A stretch of DNA of 64,000 nucleotides from DASYLJ01 sp964432595 (GCA_964432595.1 CAYSOF010000009.1:1-64000); one strand, 5' to 3'; positions 42,520 through 51,683 are shown, counted from the stretch's first letter. The notes: a model not told the origin generated them from the sequence alone. Numbers and translations: made by a program.

Positions 42520-43340
42520 CGGTCCGGCTCGATGCGCACCGACCACTGGCGGCGGAGCGTCTCGACGGCCTGCCGGTCGAGGGCCTCGCGCTGCTCGTCG
42601 CGCCAGTCCTTCTCGACGGCGTCCCGGACCTCGTCCAGGCTCGGCACGCTCCCCGGCACGCGCTCGGTGACACGTACGGCATGCACGCCGTACGACGACG
42701 CGATCGGTCCGCTCCACACGCCTTCCGGCAGGGCGATCACCGCCTTCGCGAAGTCGGCGCCGAACCCGCCCGCGAGCTGATCCTCGGATGCGCGTGTCAT
42801 GACCCGCCCGCGCATGAACGGATCGCCGAAGCTCGCCGGCGATCGTCCGGCCGCGAGCTCGGGGATCCACGCGGTGACGCGATCCTCGGCCTCCACGCCG
42901 GGCGTGCCGTACGATGCGAAGACGTGCTCGATCGATACGCGGTCGGGCCGCGCCCAGCGCTGCGCGTTGGCCGCGAAGAACGCCGCGAGATCGGCGTCGG
43001 TGGGGGCGGGCACGGGGGCGCTGCCTTCGAGCAGGAAGCCCATCTTCTGCACGAGCCGGCGGCGCACGATCACGTCGTCGCGATCCAGCCCGAGCGCCAG
43101 CGCCTCGCGGTAGAGGACCTCGTCGTCGATCCAGCGCTGCAGCAGCTTCTCGCGCTCTTCGGGCGTGGGGTCGTGCGCGGCGCGACGTGCGTAGTCGCGC
43201 GCGAGCCCGTCGGCGAGCGACGCGGGCACGACGATCTCGCGATCGTCGCCGGCCGGCGCCACGGCGCGCTGGAGCACGAAGAGCGCGACGCCCAGGAGGA
43301 CGAAGTGGAGGAGCGGCTCGCGGAGCAGACGGCGGATCAG
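42516..43340 (-). CDS. Membrane-anchored PpiC-type peptidylprolyl isomerase
   Basis: The 274-aa product starts at CTG 43340, which overlaps the upstream stop as CTGA. The N-terminus then reads (M)IRRLLREPLLHFVLLGVALFVLQ, the anchor typical of this subgroup. No ATG, GTG or TTG is available without losing the anchor or reaching far back into the upstream gene. A SurA-like helical segment (TPEEREKLLQRWIDDEVLYREAL) precedes a parvulin-like part containing FGDPFMRG, LAGGFGADFAKAVIALPEGVWSGPIASSYGVHAVRV. It is probably a periplasmic chaperone for its operon partners. Confidence 0.83.
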   Translation of the reverse strand: MIRRLLREPLLHFVLLGVALFVLQRAVAPAGDDREIVVPASLADGLARDYARRAAHDPTPEEREKLLQRWIDDEVLYREALALGLDRDDVIVRRRLVQKMGFLLEGSAPVPAPTDADLAAFFAANAQRWARPDRVSIEHVFASYGTPGVEAEDRVTAWIPELAAGRSPASFGDPFMRGRVMTRASEDQLAGGFGADFAKAVIALPEGVWSGPIASSYGVHAVRVTERVPGSVPSLDEVRDAVEKDWRDEQREALDRQAVETLRRQWSVRIEPDR

Positions 43341-45967
43341 ACGGCCGGCTCGTACCAGATCGGCGACGTCCAGGCACGCTCCTGGACGGTACGCGGGACG
43401 TTGGGATCGCTGCACGACGCAGGGCGGTCCATGGGCGGCAGCGCGTTGCAGCCGTACGCGTGCCAGCGGCAGCTCGGGTTCTCGATGACGCGCGCGTAGT
43501 AGAACGCGTGCTGGTCGGCCGCGAAGTCCGGATCGGTCCAGACGGAGCACAACGAGGCGTCCCCCGGGCCGGTCTGGGTGCACGTCGCCTCGTCGACGGT
43601 GGCGCCGTTCGCCGGGTTGCCGGCCACGTCGTACACCTGCTGGTGCGCGACGCCGTTCTCGAGCCAGCCTTTGACGATCTGGATCCGCTGGAGCGGCGTG
43701 CCCGGGCGCGACGGCGTGCCGGGATCGGCGAGCGCGCTCACCACGAACGACGGCGCGGCGGCGCCCGCGGACGGGCCGAGCAGCCCGCCCATCGGCACGC
43801 CCTGTGCGTAGGCGTCCTCGAGCAGGGTCGGCGTCGTGCAGAGCGACGGCGACAGCCCGAAGCCGCCGAACAGCCGCACGCTGATGCGCGGACCGCTGGT
43901 GGCGAACGTCTCGCGCCGGCGCATCGCGTCGAAGAGCGCCGGCCGCGAGTTCTCTTCGGCCCAGACGCCGACCAGCCCGCCCGGGCTGAAGCGCCAGCCG
44001 CCGAGATAGAACTGGCCTTCGCCGAGGCGCGTGTCCGGCGTGCCGTCGTCGGTGCCGCGATGCCCGAGCCAGCCGTCCTCGGCGACGGCGCCCGGCGTGC
44101 CGTTGTGCGTGTCGGTGCTGGCGATCAGGCCGAGGCGCAGCGGGTTCACGCCGATGCGCTCCTGCTCCTTGAGCCCCTCGAGCAGCGCGCCGCGGACGAA
44201 GTCGCGACGCGAGACGCAGCCGAGCGTGATCGTGCCGCCGCCACCGACGCCGTCGCCGCAGTCGGCCGGATTGTCGTAGCGCCGCTTCTCGAACTCGCAC
44301 TGCTCGTCGGACGCGCCGACGATGCCGGACAGGCCGTTGAAGCACTCGGAGCTGCCCTTGTGCTGGTAGACCTCGAACAGCGGCTCCATCGACGCGCGCC
44401 GCGCCGCCTGCACGCGATCGTCGTCGACGCCCGTCGACCCCGGGTACTCGATCTGGAACATCTTGCCGTTGCTCTCGTTGCTGTTGTGCGGGATCGCGAG
44501 CACGTCGCAGCCGGGTGTCCCGGCGATGCAGGTGTTGGCGAGCTCCGTCCACAGTCCGAGTGCGGTCGGCTGCTCGAAGACGCTCGTGGGGAAGGGGACG
44601 CGATCGTTGCGGAAGATGACGTTGCGGTGGAGCGTGCTGACGAACCGCGAGCCCGTGTACTCGTAGCCCACGAACGACGTGAACCGGCAGTCGCTCGTGC
44701 GATCGTATGCGTCCTCCGCCGCCTGCTGCATCCGCTCCCACACCGTCGCGGCCTGCCCGAGGCACGTCTGATCGTCCGGGCCGCACAGGTCGGGGAAGCG
44801 GGCGGGCGGATCGAGCGCCACGCGCACGCCGAAGTGGGTCGTCCCGGAGTTGCCGCCGACGCGATAGAGCTGGCACGACTCGGTGTCGTACGACGGCGAT
44901 CCGGGCGTGATGCAGAGATCGACCTCGCCGAGGAACTCGGAGTGGTCGGTGACGGCCGCGAAGTCGAGCGGCCGGTCGATCTGCACCGTCTGCGTGCCCT
45001 GGCCCATCGGATCGAGCGGCGGCAGCTGCACCGGATCGCCCTGCGCGAAGCGGTAGGCGTCGGCCGGCGTCGTGCGGACGTCGAACGCCTGCGCGTCGAA
45101 CGAGACGGCGGTGTGCACGTGCAGGTCGCCGAAGTAGGCGTTCCGCGTCGGGCTGTGCTGCGCGCAGCGCGGCAGGTCCTCGGCGTACGGCGTGTCGATC
45201 GTCGAGCGCGCGGCCGTGATGCGGCGGGCGAACGCGCTGCCGCGCAACGTCGCCTTGGCGAGCGTGAGCTTCGCCGACGGCGCGCACACGCGGCCGAGCA
45301 CGTCGGCGCCACGGGCGATGCGCGCGCGGGCGCCCCGGACGAGCATGCGGACGTCGCTCGCGGCCAGCGCCACGCCCGGCGCGCCGCCGACGATGCCGCT
45401 CAGCACCGCGGTGTCGGCGATCAGCTCGATCGGCGCGTACGCCTGCACGCGGCCGCCCCGCAGCACCCGCAGCGAGCACACGACGTAGCGGCCGCCCGCG
45501 AGATCGAGCGTCGCGCCGCTGCCGCGCACGACGACGTCGCCATAGACGCCGGGTGGCAGGCTTTGCGTAGCGCCCGCCTTGATGGTGATCTTCCGGCTGC
45601 GATCGCAGGGCGCGACGTCGGCCGGGATGCCGCACGTCGCCGGCAGGACGGGGAAGGGGCCGCCGTCCCCGCCGTCGGGACAGGTGGGGCCCGCGCCGCG
45701 CACGTCGCCGGCCAGGATGGCCGCGCACGTCGCGGCCCCGTTCACGCGGACGCTCGTCGCCGCGAGCTGCCGCCCGGTGGCGTCCAGCCCGCCGCCGACC
45801 GACAGCCGGCCCTGGACGGCCAGGTCGCCGCGCGCCGTCACGCGCTGGACCCTCAGGGTCTCGGTCGCGAACAGGGCGTAGGCATCGGCGCGGTCGCGGA
45901 TCGCCGCCGCGCGCGCGGACGTGGACCCCGCCAGCATGAGGACGATCACGGCGACCCGGGCAATCAT
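43337..45967 (-). CDS. DUF3604 (PHP-like metallohydrolase) protein with N-terminal beta-helix-like domain
   Basis: The 876-aa exported protein starts at ATG 45967 (ATG 45976 is possible), chosen because a GTGGCA-18-TTATAT promoter ends 7 bp before it. After the signal peptide, residues about 25-275 form a polymer-forming or beta-helix-like region (GDVVVRGSGATLDLAGGRYVV, VQAYAPIELIADTAVLSG). DUF3604 then begins at FGDLHVHTAVSFD (near 284) and continues with FAAVTDHSEFLGE, FVGYEYTGS and IPHNSNES, a PHP-type metal-binding set. The C-terminal part has a beta domain and Cys. It is probably a metal-dependent hydrolase, and the extra N-terminal domain is unusual. Confidence 0.85.
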   Translation of the reverse strand: MIARVAVIVLMLAGSTSARAAAIRDRADAYALFATETLRVQRVTARGDLAVQGRLSVGGGLDATGRQLAATSVRVNGAATCAAILAGDVRGAGPTCPDGGDGGPFPVLPATCGIPADVAPCDRSRKITIKAGATQSLPPGVYGDVVVRGSGATLDLAGGRYVVCSLRVLRGGRVQAYAPIELIADTAVLSGIVGGAPGVALAASDVRMLVRGARARIARGADVLGRVCAPSAKLTLAKATLRGSAFARRITAARSTIDTPYAEDLPRCAQHSPTRNAYFGDLHVHTAVSFDAQAFDVRTTPADAYRFAQGDPVQLPPLDPMGQGTQTVQIDRPLDFAAVTDHSEFLGEVDLCITPGSPSYDTESCQLYRVGGNSGTTHFGVRVALDPPARFPDLCGPDDQTCLGQAATVWERMQQAAEDAYDRTSDCRFTSFVGYEYTGSRFVSTLHRNVIFRNDRVPFPTSVFEQPTALGLWTELANTCIAGTPGCDVLAIPHNSNESNGKMFQIEYPGSTGVDDDRVQAARRASMEPLFEVYQHKGSSECFNGLSGIVGASDEQCEFEKRRYDNPADCGDGVGGGGTITLGCVSRRDFVRGALLEGLKEQERIGVNPLRLGLIASTDTHNGTPGAVAEDGWLGHRGTDDGTPDTRLGEGQFYLGGWRFSPGGLVGVWAEENSRPALFDAMRRRETFATSGPRISVRLFGGFGLSPSLCTTPTLLEDAYAQGVPMGGLLGPSAGAAAPSFVVSALADPGTPSRPGTPLQRIQIVKGWLENGVAHQQVYDVAGNPANGATVDEATCTQTGPGDASLCSVWTDPDFAADQHAFYYARVIENPSCRWHAYGCNALPPMDRPASCSDPNVPRTVQERAWTSPIWYEPAV

Positions 45968-45974
45968 GGGGTGC

Positions 45975-46004
45975 ATATAACCAACCCGCCTCCAGGGGTG
46001 CCAC
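45975..46004 (-). promoter_or_regulatory. Promoter of the DUF3604-PPIase-HupE operon
   Basis: On the minus strand GTGGCA (45999-46004), 18 bp, TTATAT (45975-45980), one of the most AT-rich -10 boxes in the window, then 7 bp to ATG 45967. Towards the divergent gene, a 12-bp perfect palindrome GACGCCGGCGTC lies at 46029-46040. Confidence 0.45.
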
Positions 46005-46045
46005 CGGAAATCTTCTGTTGTCGGGGAGACGCCGGCGTCCTAAGC

Positions 46046-47683
46046 ATGAGGGCCGTCATGACCACACGCTCGCTGGCGGTCGTCGTCCTCCTCCTCACCG
46101 CGTCCCCCGTCCTTGCCGCCTCCGGGGCGCTCGACCCCGACTTCGGGAGCGGCGGCACCGTCGTCACCGAGGGCTCCGGCATCTCCAGTGCCAATGCCGT
46201 GGCCATCCAGGCCGACGGTCGCATCGTCATCGCGGGCACGACGAGCGGCGGCTTCGCCATTGCGCGCTACGCGTCGAACGGAACGATCGAGACCGGCTTC
46301 GGCACGCAAGGGACGGGATACGAGTTCGTGAACATGGGCGCGGCCGGCAGCGCCCATGGGCTCGCCATCCTCGCGAACGGCGCCTTCCTCACGATCGGGG
46401 GCGCGAACAAGTTCGGCGTCGCGGTGTTCTACGACGACGGCGAGGTCGACAAGAGCTTCACGCTCCCTTCCACGACGTACTGGGGCTACGGCCTTGCGAT
46501 GAAGCCCGACGGCGGGTTCGTCATCGCCGGCGACAACGGGCTCGGGAAGTGCGCGCTCGCGTCCGCGACGAGCGCCGGCCTCCCGGACAACGGCTTCGGC
46601 ACGAACGGCATCGAGGTTACCACGGTCGGTCTCTGCAAGGGTGTCGTGCGCCTCGACGACGGCCGGCTCGTCACCACGGCCGACGAGGACGCCGCGGGCA
46701 CGAACGGCTTCGGGATCGCGCGCTTCACGTCCACCGGCGACCTCGACGGCACGTTCGGCACAGGCGGCGTCAGCCAGGCGTTCCAGGATTCGTTCGCGTT
46801 CGTGCGCAACGTCGTGCGCCAGGCCGACGGCAAGTATCTCGCGGTCGGGCAGGCGGGCGGGATCGGGTCGCCGAAGTCGCTGGTCGTCGCGCGCTTCCTC
46901 GAAGGCGGCGGCCTGGACACCGGTTTCGCGGAGCAGGGCGTGGCGGCCATAGGCATTCCGGGGACCGACATCGCGCTCGCCGGTGCGGCGCTGGTCGTCG
47001 ACCCCGCGGGGAACATCGTCGTCGGCGGCACCGTGTCGGGACCGGGCGACGTGAAGGACGGCGCCGGGCCGAGCGCGTTCATCCTCCTGCGCCTCCTGCC
47101 GAACGGCCATCCCGACCCGAGCTTCGGCGAGGACAACGCCGGCGGCGTGATCACGGGATTCGGCACGGGGTCCGAGGCCGAGCTGCAGGCGCTCGCGCTG
47201 CAGCCCGACGGCAAGGTCGTCGCGGTGGGGAGCGCGTGTCAGCAGGGCCTCTGCCGCTTCGCGCTGGCGCGCTACGTCCTCTCGCCGCCCGTGCCCGGCG
47301 GCACTACGACCACGACGCTACCGGGTGGTGGCGGCGGCGGAGGCGGCGGCACCGGCTGCGAGAACCGCGTCGGCTTCGACGGCCTCGCGTGCCTGTGCGC
47401 GACGCCGATTCCAACGACGGCGTGCACCGGACAGACCCTGTCGAAGGCGATCGGCAACACGTTCCGGAAGGCCTGCGCCGCGAAGGACAAGGCGGCGACC
47501 GCCACCAAGGAGAAGATCGCGCGCAAGCAGCTCAAGCGCACCGCGACGTTCTTCAAGCAGGCCGACACCCACACGCGACGTCAGGCGCGCAAGAAGAAGC
47601 GCGGCATCACGGCGGAGTGCGCGGCGTCGCTCCAGGCCGTCTTCACGAACGGCCGCGCGGTCGCTTCCGCTACGGCCCCGTGA
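46046..47683 (+). CDS. Secreted Delta-60 repeat beta-propeller-like protein
   Basis: From ATG 46046 (or 46058) the 545-aa product has a signal peptide (MTTRSLAVVVLLLTASPVLAA). It then has about seven Delta-60 repeats of about 50 residues, recognised by LDPDFGSGG, AVAIQADGRIVIAGTTSGGFAIARY and LQALALQPDGKVVAVGSACQ. A TTTTTLP linker and a Gly9 run lead to a Cys/Lys-rich helical C-terminal module (CENRVGF...CLC...KIARKQLKRTATFF). Such repeats are thought to form propellers on exported proteins. The last 14 bp overlap the convergent VOC gene. Confidence 0.82.
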   Translation: MRAVMTTRSLAVVVLLLTASPVLAASGALDPDFGSGGTVVTEGSGISSANAVAIQADGRIVIAGTTSGGFAIARYASNGTIETGFGTQGTGYEFVNMGAAGSAHGLAILANGAFLTIGGANKFGVAVFYDDGEVDKSFTLPSTTYWGYGLAMKPDGGFVIAGDNGLGKCALASATSAGLPDNGFGTNGIEVTTVGLCKGVVRLDDGRLVTTADEDAAGTNGFGIARFTSTGDLDGTFGTGGVSQAFQDSFAFVRNVVRQADGKYLAVGQAGGIGSPKSLVVARFLEGGGLDTGFAEQGVAAIGIPGTDIALAGAALVVDPAGNIVVGGTVSGPGDVKDGAGPSAFILLRLLPNGHPDPSFGEDNAGGVITGFGTGSEAELQALALQPDGKVVAVGSACQQGLCRFALARYVLSPPVPGGTTTTTLPGGGGGGGGGTGCENRVGFDGLACLCATPIPTTACTGQTLSKAIGNTFRKACAAKDKAATATKEKIARKQLKRTATFFKQADTHTRRQARKKKRGITAECAASLQAVFTNGRAVASATAP

Positions 47684-48293
47684 GCTCGATCCGTCCGCGG
47701 GGCGAGTCGAGGACGGCGACGAGCCGGGCCTTCGGCGCCTTGCGGACGGTGACGTGCACGTCGAGCGCCTCGAGCACGGCTTCCAATGCGGCGGGCTGCG
47801 GCGTCTCGGCGCGGAGCGTGCGCAGGCGGAGCCCGCGCGGCGCGTCGTCGGCCGGATGCACGCCGTCGTGCCAGGCGATGAAAAACGGGATCAGCACGCC
47901 GGCGCCGTGGTCGGAGACGAACACGTTGGTCCAGCGGATCTGCGTGCCGTCGGGCCGCTCGCGGTGTCCCTCGACCATCACGGCGCGAAAGCCCTCGTCG
48001 GTGGCGCGGGCGGCGACGGCCGGCGCGTCGTCGACGCGCGCCGCCCACATGAGGAGCCCCGGCTGCGTGCGTGCCGACAGCTGGCGCGCCAGTGCGCCGG
48101 ATTCGAGCGTCGGATCGGGCGCGATCACCTCGAGGAACTGACGCCGGCCGATCGCCGCGAGCGCGTTGTGCGTGCCGAGGTCGGGGTGCCGGCCGCCGTC
48201 GGTGGCGCGCACGCCCGTGCGGCGGACGAGGGACGTGACGGCCGCCTTGAGATCGGGGCCGCCCCAGAGCAGATGGTCGCACACCGCGCTCAT
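47670..48293 (-). CDS. VOC-family protein (glyoxalase-like domain)
   Basis: The 207-aa product begins MSAVCDHLLWGGPDLKAAVTSL and continues GTHNALAAIGRRQFLEVIAPDP, the start of the glyoxalase-like (Glyoxalase_3) group of vicinal oxygen chelate proteins. Later come DGTQIRWTNVFVSDHGAGVLIPFFIAWHDGVHP and a C-terminal beta module. His7 and the Glu in FLEVIAPD are candidate metal ligands. It is probably a cytoplasmic dioxygenase or lyase-like enzyme. It lies 4 bp downstream of the DUF1232 gene and tail-overlaps the Delta-60 gene. Confidence 0.78.
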   Translation of the reverse strand: MSAVCDHLLWGGPDLKAAVTSLVRRTGVRATDGGRHPDLGTHNALAAIGRRQFLEVIAPDPTLESGALARQLSARTQPGLLMWAARVDDAPAVAARATDEGFRAVMVEGHRERPDGTQIRWTNVFVSDHGAGVLIPFFIAWHDGVHPADDAPRGLRLRTLRAETPQPAALEAVLEALDVHVTVRKAPKARLVAVLDSPRGRIELTGP

Positions 48294-48297
48294 GCGC

Positions 48298-48654
48298 TCA
48301 GCTCTCGGGTGGATCGTCGTTGCGACCGAACCACTCGTCGGTCGTACGCCGCGCCTTGTCGCGGTGCTCGGGCTTCACGTGGATCGCGAGGATGCCGAAC
48401 GCCGTCACCAGCGAGCCGAGGTCGTCGGCGAAGCCGACGGCGGGAGTCAGGTCGGGAATCGCGTCGAGCGGCAGGATGAAGTAGCCGAGCACGCCGACGA
48501 TGACGGTGCGCGCCCAGCGCGGCGTATCGGCGTCCTGCAGCGTGTGGAACAGCGTGATCGCCTTCTCGACGAGCTCGCGACCGCTGCGGCGCGCGACGCC
48601 GCGAACCTTCGTCCAGAACGAGTCGTCGCTGTAATGCCGTCCGAAGTCGTCCAT
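48298..48654 (-). CDS. DUF1232 (YkvA-like) membrane protein
   Basis: The 118-aa protein carries the DUF1232 core GYFILPLDAIPDLTPAVGFADDLGSL, a short hydrophobic hairpin region, preceded by RELVEKAITLFHTLQDADTPRWARTVIVGV. Members are small membrane-associated proteins of unknown function found in many bacteria. It is in an operon-like row with the VOC gene (4 bp) and follows the small exported protein gene by 46 bp. Confidence 0.87.
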   Translation of the reverse strand: MDDFGRHYSDDSFWTKVRGVARRSGRELVEKAITLFHTLQDADTPRWARTVIVGVLGYFILPLDAIPDLTPAVGFADDLGSLVTAFGILAIHVKPEHRDKARRTTDEWFGRNDDPPES

Positions 48655-48700
48655 CGCGCGGCCACCTCTAGCAAACGTCCGCGGGCTGGGGGAGGTGGGG

Positions 48701-49066
48701 TCAGCGCTTGGGCGTCTTGCAGGTCCCCTTCTCGATCAGCTGCATGGCGTACTCGTCGATCTGCTTGTCGTTCGCGCGGTACGCCTCTTCGCCGAACTTT
48801 TTCGCGGTCGCGCGGACGACGCAGTCGCAGAGCTTGTTGAACTCGTCGATCTGCGGCTGAATCTCCTTGCGGATCTCCGGCGTCAGCGGTGCGTCGGGAT
48901 TCACGCCGGCATCCTTCTTGGTGTTCTCCCAGGCGCTGTCGACCAGCTCGTCGGTGCACGCCTTGACCGCCTCCTTGAGCGTCGTCGCATTCCAGCCGTC
49001 CTTGTACTCGGCGGCGACGGCAGCGGAGGCCACGAGCAGGACGAGTGCGGTCGGGAATACGCGCAT
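48701..49066 (-). CDS. Small exported protein, 121 aa
   Basis: From ATG 49066 a signal peptide (MRVFPTALVLLVASAAVAAEY) precedes a helical, charged mature part with three or four Cys (KACTDE, LCDCVV, KGTCKTPKR). The mature pattern KEAVKACTDELVDSAWENTKK...DEFNKLCDCVVRATAKKF resembles small periplasmic helical Cys proteins of unknown role. A GTGGCC-17-CTAGAC element ends 8 bp before the ATG. Confidence 0.65.
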   Translation of the reverse strand: MRVFPTALVLLVASAAVAAEYKDGWNATTLKEAVKACTDELVDSAWENTKKDAGVNPDAPLTPEIRKEIQPQIDEFNKLCDCVVRATAKKFGEEAYRANDKQIDEYAMQLIEKGTCKTPKR

Positions 49067-49102
49067 GCGGACGCGTCTAGCATGGAGGAACGGTGTCGGC
49101 CA

Positions 49103-49118
49103 CGTGCCGCGCGGCACG
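49103..49118. repeat. 16-bp perfect palindrome CGTGCCGCGCGGCACG
   Basis: It lies in the 202-bp gap between the small exported protein gene and the fatty-acid-hydroxylase-type gene. It could act as a terminator stem for the latter or as a protein-binding site. No other feature is seen in this gap. Confidence 0.4.
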
Positions 49119-49268
49119 CGGCGATCTTCCACGGCGCGCGGCGACGCCGTACGGTCGACGCGTTCCGACCACCCGGCCGTACTCCGGTGGACTCCCCTCC
49201 CGGTGCACGGCGACCTCGCGGGCGTGACGACACTGCCCCGTCACGTCCGCGGGGTGGTCGGCCGGAGG

Positions 49269-50030
49269 TCAGCGTCTGGCGGCGAGGTCTTCGGCGTAGC
49301 CGCGCGCGAACGTGCCGAAGAGCCGATCGAAGATGGGGGTGAAGCCGGCGTAGTTCCCCTTCACCTTCGCATGATGCATGTCGTGGTGGCGCGCGCCGTC
49401 GTTGCCCGGGATGACGTGGCTCGGCGACCAGGGGAAGTCGTAGCCCGAGTGTCCCTCGGCCGCCTCCCACTGCCGCCACACGAACCACAGCCACACGGTG
49501 ACGACGTGCGCGCCGACGAGCAGCGGGCCGATCATGGCGACGGTCGCCGTGACCGACAGCTCGAGCGGATGCATGTAGTTGCCGGTGATCGCCCACGGCG
49601 TGACGATGCGGTGATGCCACGCGTGGATCTTCTTGTAGAGCCAGCGCGTGTGCAGGGCGCGGTGTGACCAGTAGTAGAGGAAATCGTCGAGATAGAAGAA
49701 GAACACGAGCTGCAGCACGATCACCCACCACGCCGGCAGCGGCCCCGCGTGCACGCCCGACAGGCGTAGCAGCGGCCACGACAGCGCGACGCCGGCGAGC
49801 ATGGCGAGGTTGTTGATCGCCCAGCTTCGCACCGACGGCCAGACGAGGAACTGCTCGCGCGGGATGCGCGACTGGATGCGGTAGGGCCGCGCCCACGCCG
49901 GGTCGCGCGCGGCGATCATGGTCAGCGGCACGGCGAACAGCATGAAGGCCGTGGCCGAGAGCAGCGACGTCGCGACCGGGAACAGCCAGAAGATGGGCTC
50001 GCGGTACCAGCCGAGGACGGTGTCGAGCAT
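49269..50030 (-). CDS. Sterol desaturase/fatty acid hydroxylase family protein
   Basis: An integral-membrane di-iron oxygenase. ATG 50030 gives 253 aa, and a TTG three codons earlier is possible. The three His clusters are HRALH, HAWHH and HHDMHH, in the order and spacing of the family, with FFFYLDDFLYYWSHRALHT before the first. Four or five hydrophobic helices are visible. It probably hydroxylates or desaturates a lipid or hopanoid/sterol-like substrate. It is preceded on the same strand by the GT39 gene, 35 bp away. Confidence 0.87.
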   Translation of the reverse strand: MLDTVLGWYREPIFWLFPVATSLLSATAFMLFAVPLTMIAARDPAWARPYRIQSRIPREQFLVWPSVRSWAINNLAMLAGVALSWPLLRLSGVHAGPLPAWWVIVLQLVFFFYLDDFLYYWSHRALHTRWLYKKIHAWHHRIVTPWAITGNYMHPLELSVTATVAMIGPLLVGAHVVTVWLWFVWRQWEAAEGHSGYDFPWSPSHVIPGNDGARHHDMHHAKVKGNYAGFTPIFDRLFGTFARGYAEDLAARR

Positions 50031-50065
50031 GCCGGGCAATGGTTAGGGGTGCCGGGGAGACCGGG

Positions 50066-51649
50066 TCAAGGGGAGGTCTCGTACACGGTGAATCCGATGG
50101 CGCCCTGCCAGAGGTCGACGGCGAGGGCCGGGTCGAGCCAGGCGTCGAGCGGCCGCTGGAGGTAGCCGGGCGACGGGATCCGCACGACGGGGCGGTAGCC
50201 GCTGGAGCCGCCCGCCAGCGCGTCGAGGTCGCGGCGCAGTCGCGGATCGCGGTCGTCGCGCCGGATGGCGGTCGCGTACCAGTCGGGCACGATGACGAAG
50301 CGGGGCGGCGGGGCCAGCCAAGTGCCGGGCGGTCGCGCTTCGAGGGCGACGCCGTGGCGGGCCAGCGGCCAGCGCAGGCGGAAGTACGGCCCGTACTCGG
50401 GCTCGGCGACGCGGACGGTCGTGGCGCCGGCGATCCGGTCGGCGATCGCCTGCGCCACCGACTCTTGTTGGTACCAGCCGAGTCGCGCGACGTGCGTGAC
50501 CGAGAGCGCCAGCGAGTACGCGATGACGACAGCGGCGATCGCGCGGCGCGACGCGGGGCGCTCGATCGCGCCGGCGACGCGTGCCGCGAGCAGGAGCAGG
50601 GCGGGCACGATGGCGAGCAGATGGCGTGGGAACGTCGCCTGTGCCGCGCCGATCACGACGAAGTACGGCACGACGAGCGCGAGCACGAGGCGATCGGCGA
50701 GCGTGCGGCGTGCCACCGCGACGATGACGCCGCAGACTGCGAGCAGGTAGGCCGGGACGCCCAGCATGTAGGGCAGCGACGCCGTCAGCTGGTAGAGCCA
50801 GGGACGCGCATACCAGCCGACGCTCGCGGCGAGCCGGTTGTTGTCGAACGGCGGATCCTGCGACAGCGCCCGGTGCCACGCGAGGATGTCGAGCACCTCG
50901 CCGGGCCGCATCGCGCACGGCGGGCACGTGATGGCGGCGGCGGCGACCGCGGCCAGCGACGCGACGCCGCCGAGGAGCACGACGCTGCGCGACCGGCGCA
51001 CCTCGAGCACCGCCCATGCGACCGGACAGAGAAAGGCGAGCCCCGTGTACTTCGTCGCGAACGCGACGCCGACGAGCGCGCCGGCGATCAGCGCGGCGAC
51101 GACGGTGCCCGTGCGCGCGAGACGCCAGCTGGCGAGCAGCACGGCCGTCGCGAGCATGGCCAGCAGTGGATCCACGGCGGCGACGTGCGTCTGGAGGACG
51201 TCGAACGGCGTCGTGGCGACGAGGAACGTCGCGACGATTCCCGCCGTGATGCCGTAGAAGCGCGTGCCCGCGAGGGCGGCGAGGACGATCCCGACGACGG
51301 CGGCGATCGCCGATGCCGTGCGCGCGGCCGCGATGATGCTCACGAAGGGCGCGTCGTTGACCTCGGCCTCCGGGCTACGCTCGACGATCTCGCCGTCGGG
51401 CGACGCGAACACGGCGGCGCCGGTCGTGACGGCGTGCACCGCGCGCGTCGCGTACTCGAAGCCCGTCGGGTAGACGAGGCACACGGTCGGGTCGCCGGCG
51501 ACGACGGCTGGCGTGCGCGGGTCGATGCGGAGGCCCCAGAGTCCCTCGTCGGGGAACCACATGCCGTCGGCGAGGCCCCACTGCAGCGAGGTCGCGCGGA
51601 GCGCCACGCCGAGCAGGACGGCCAGGGCCACGAGGGCGCGCGCGCGCAC
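50066..51649 (-). CDS. GT39/ArnT-like membrane glycosyltransferase
   Basis: The 527-aa protein starts at GTG 51649. About eleven hydrophobic segments and an early extracytoplasmic WFPDEG motif (the D-E metal/acceptor motif of polyprenyl-phosphate-dependent GT-C enzymes) identify a GT39-like enzyme, followed by TTPFDVLQTHVAAVDPLLA and TKYTGLAF. A soluble C-terminal part ends with GAIGFTVYETSP. It probably transfers a sugar from a lipid carrier to a protein or glycolipid outside the inner membrane. A TTGACC-16-CTCAGT promoter ends 6 bp before the start. Confidence 0.82.
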   Translation of the reverse strand: MRARALVALAVLLGVALRATSLQWGLADGMWFPDEGLWGLRIDPRTPAVVAGDPTVCLVYPTGFEYATRAVHAVTTGAAVFASPDGEIVERSPEAEVNDAPFVSIIAAARTASAIAAVVGIVLAALAGTRFYGITAGIVATFLVATTPFDVLQTHVAAVDPLLAMLATAVLLASWRLARTGTVVAALIAGALVGVAFATKYTGLAFLCPVAWAVLEVRRSRSVVLLGGVASLAAVAAAAITCPPCAMRPGEVLDILAWHRALSQDPPFDNNRLAASVGWYARPWLYQLTASLPYMLGVPAYLLAVCGVIVAVARRTLADRLVLALVVPYFVVIGAAQATFPRHLLAIVPALLLLAARVAGAIERPASRRAIAAVVIAYSLALSVTHVARLGWYQQESVAQAIADRIAGATTVRVAEPEYGPYFRLRWPLARHGVALEARPPGTWLAPPPRFVIVPDWYATAIRRDDRDPRLRRDLDALAGGSSGYRPVVRIPSPGYLQRPLDAWLDPALAVDLWQGAIGFTVYETSP

Positions 51650-51655
51650 GAGCCC

Positions 51656-51683
51656 ACTGAGCGGGCATGGCGGTGACGGTCAA
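51656..51683 (-). promoter_or_regulatory. Promoter candidate of the GT39 gene
   Basis: On the minus strand TTGACC (51678-51683), 16 bp, CTCAGT (51656-51661), then 6 bp to GTG 51649. Its -35 box lies 15 bp from the -35 box of the divergent promoter. Confidence 0.4.
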
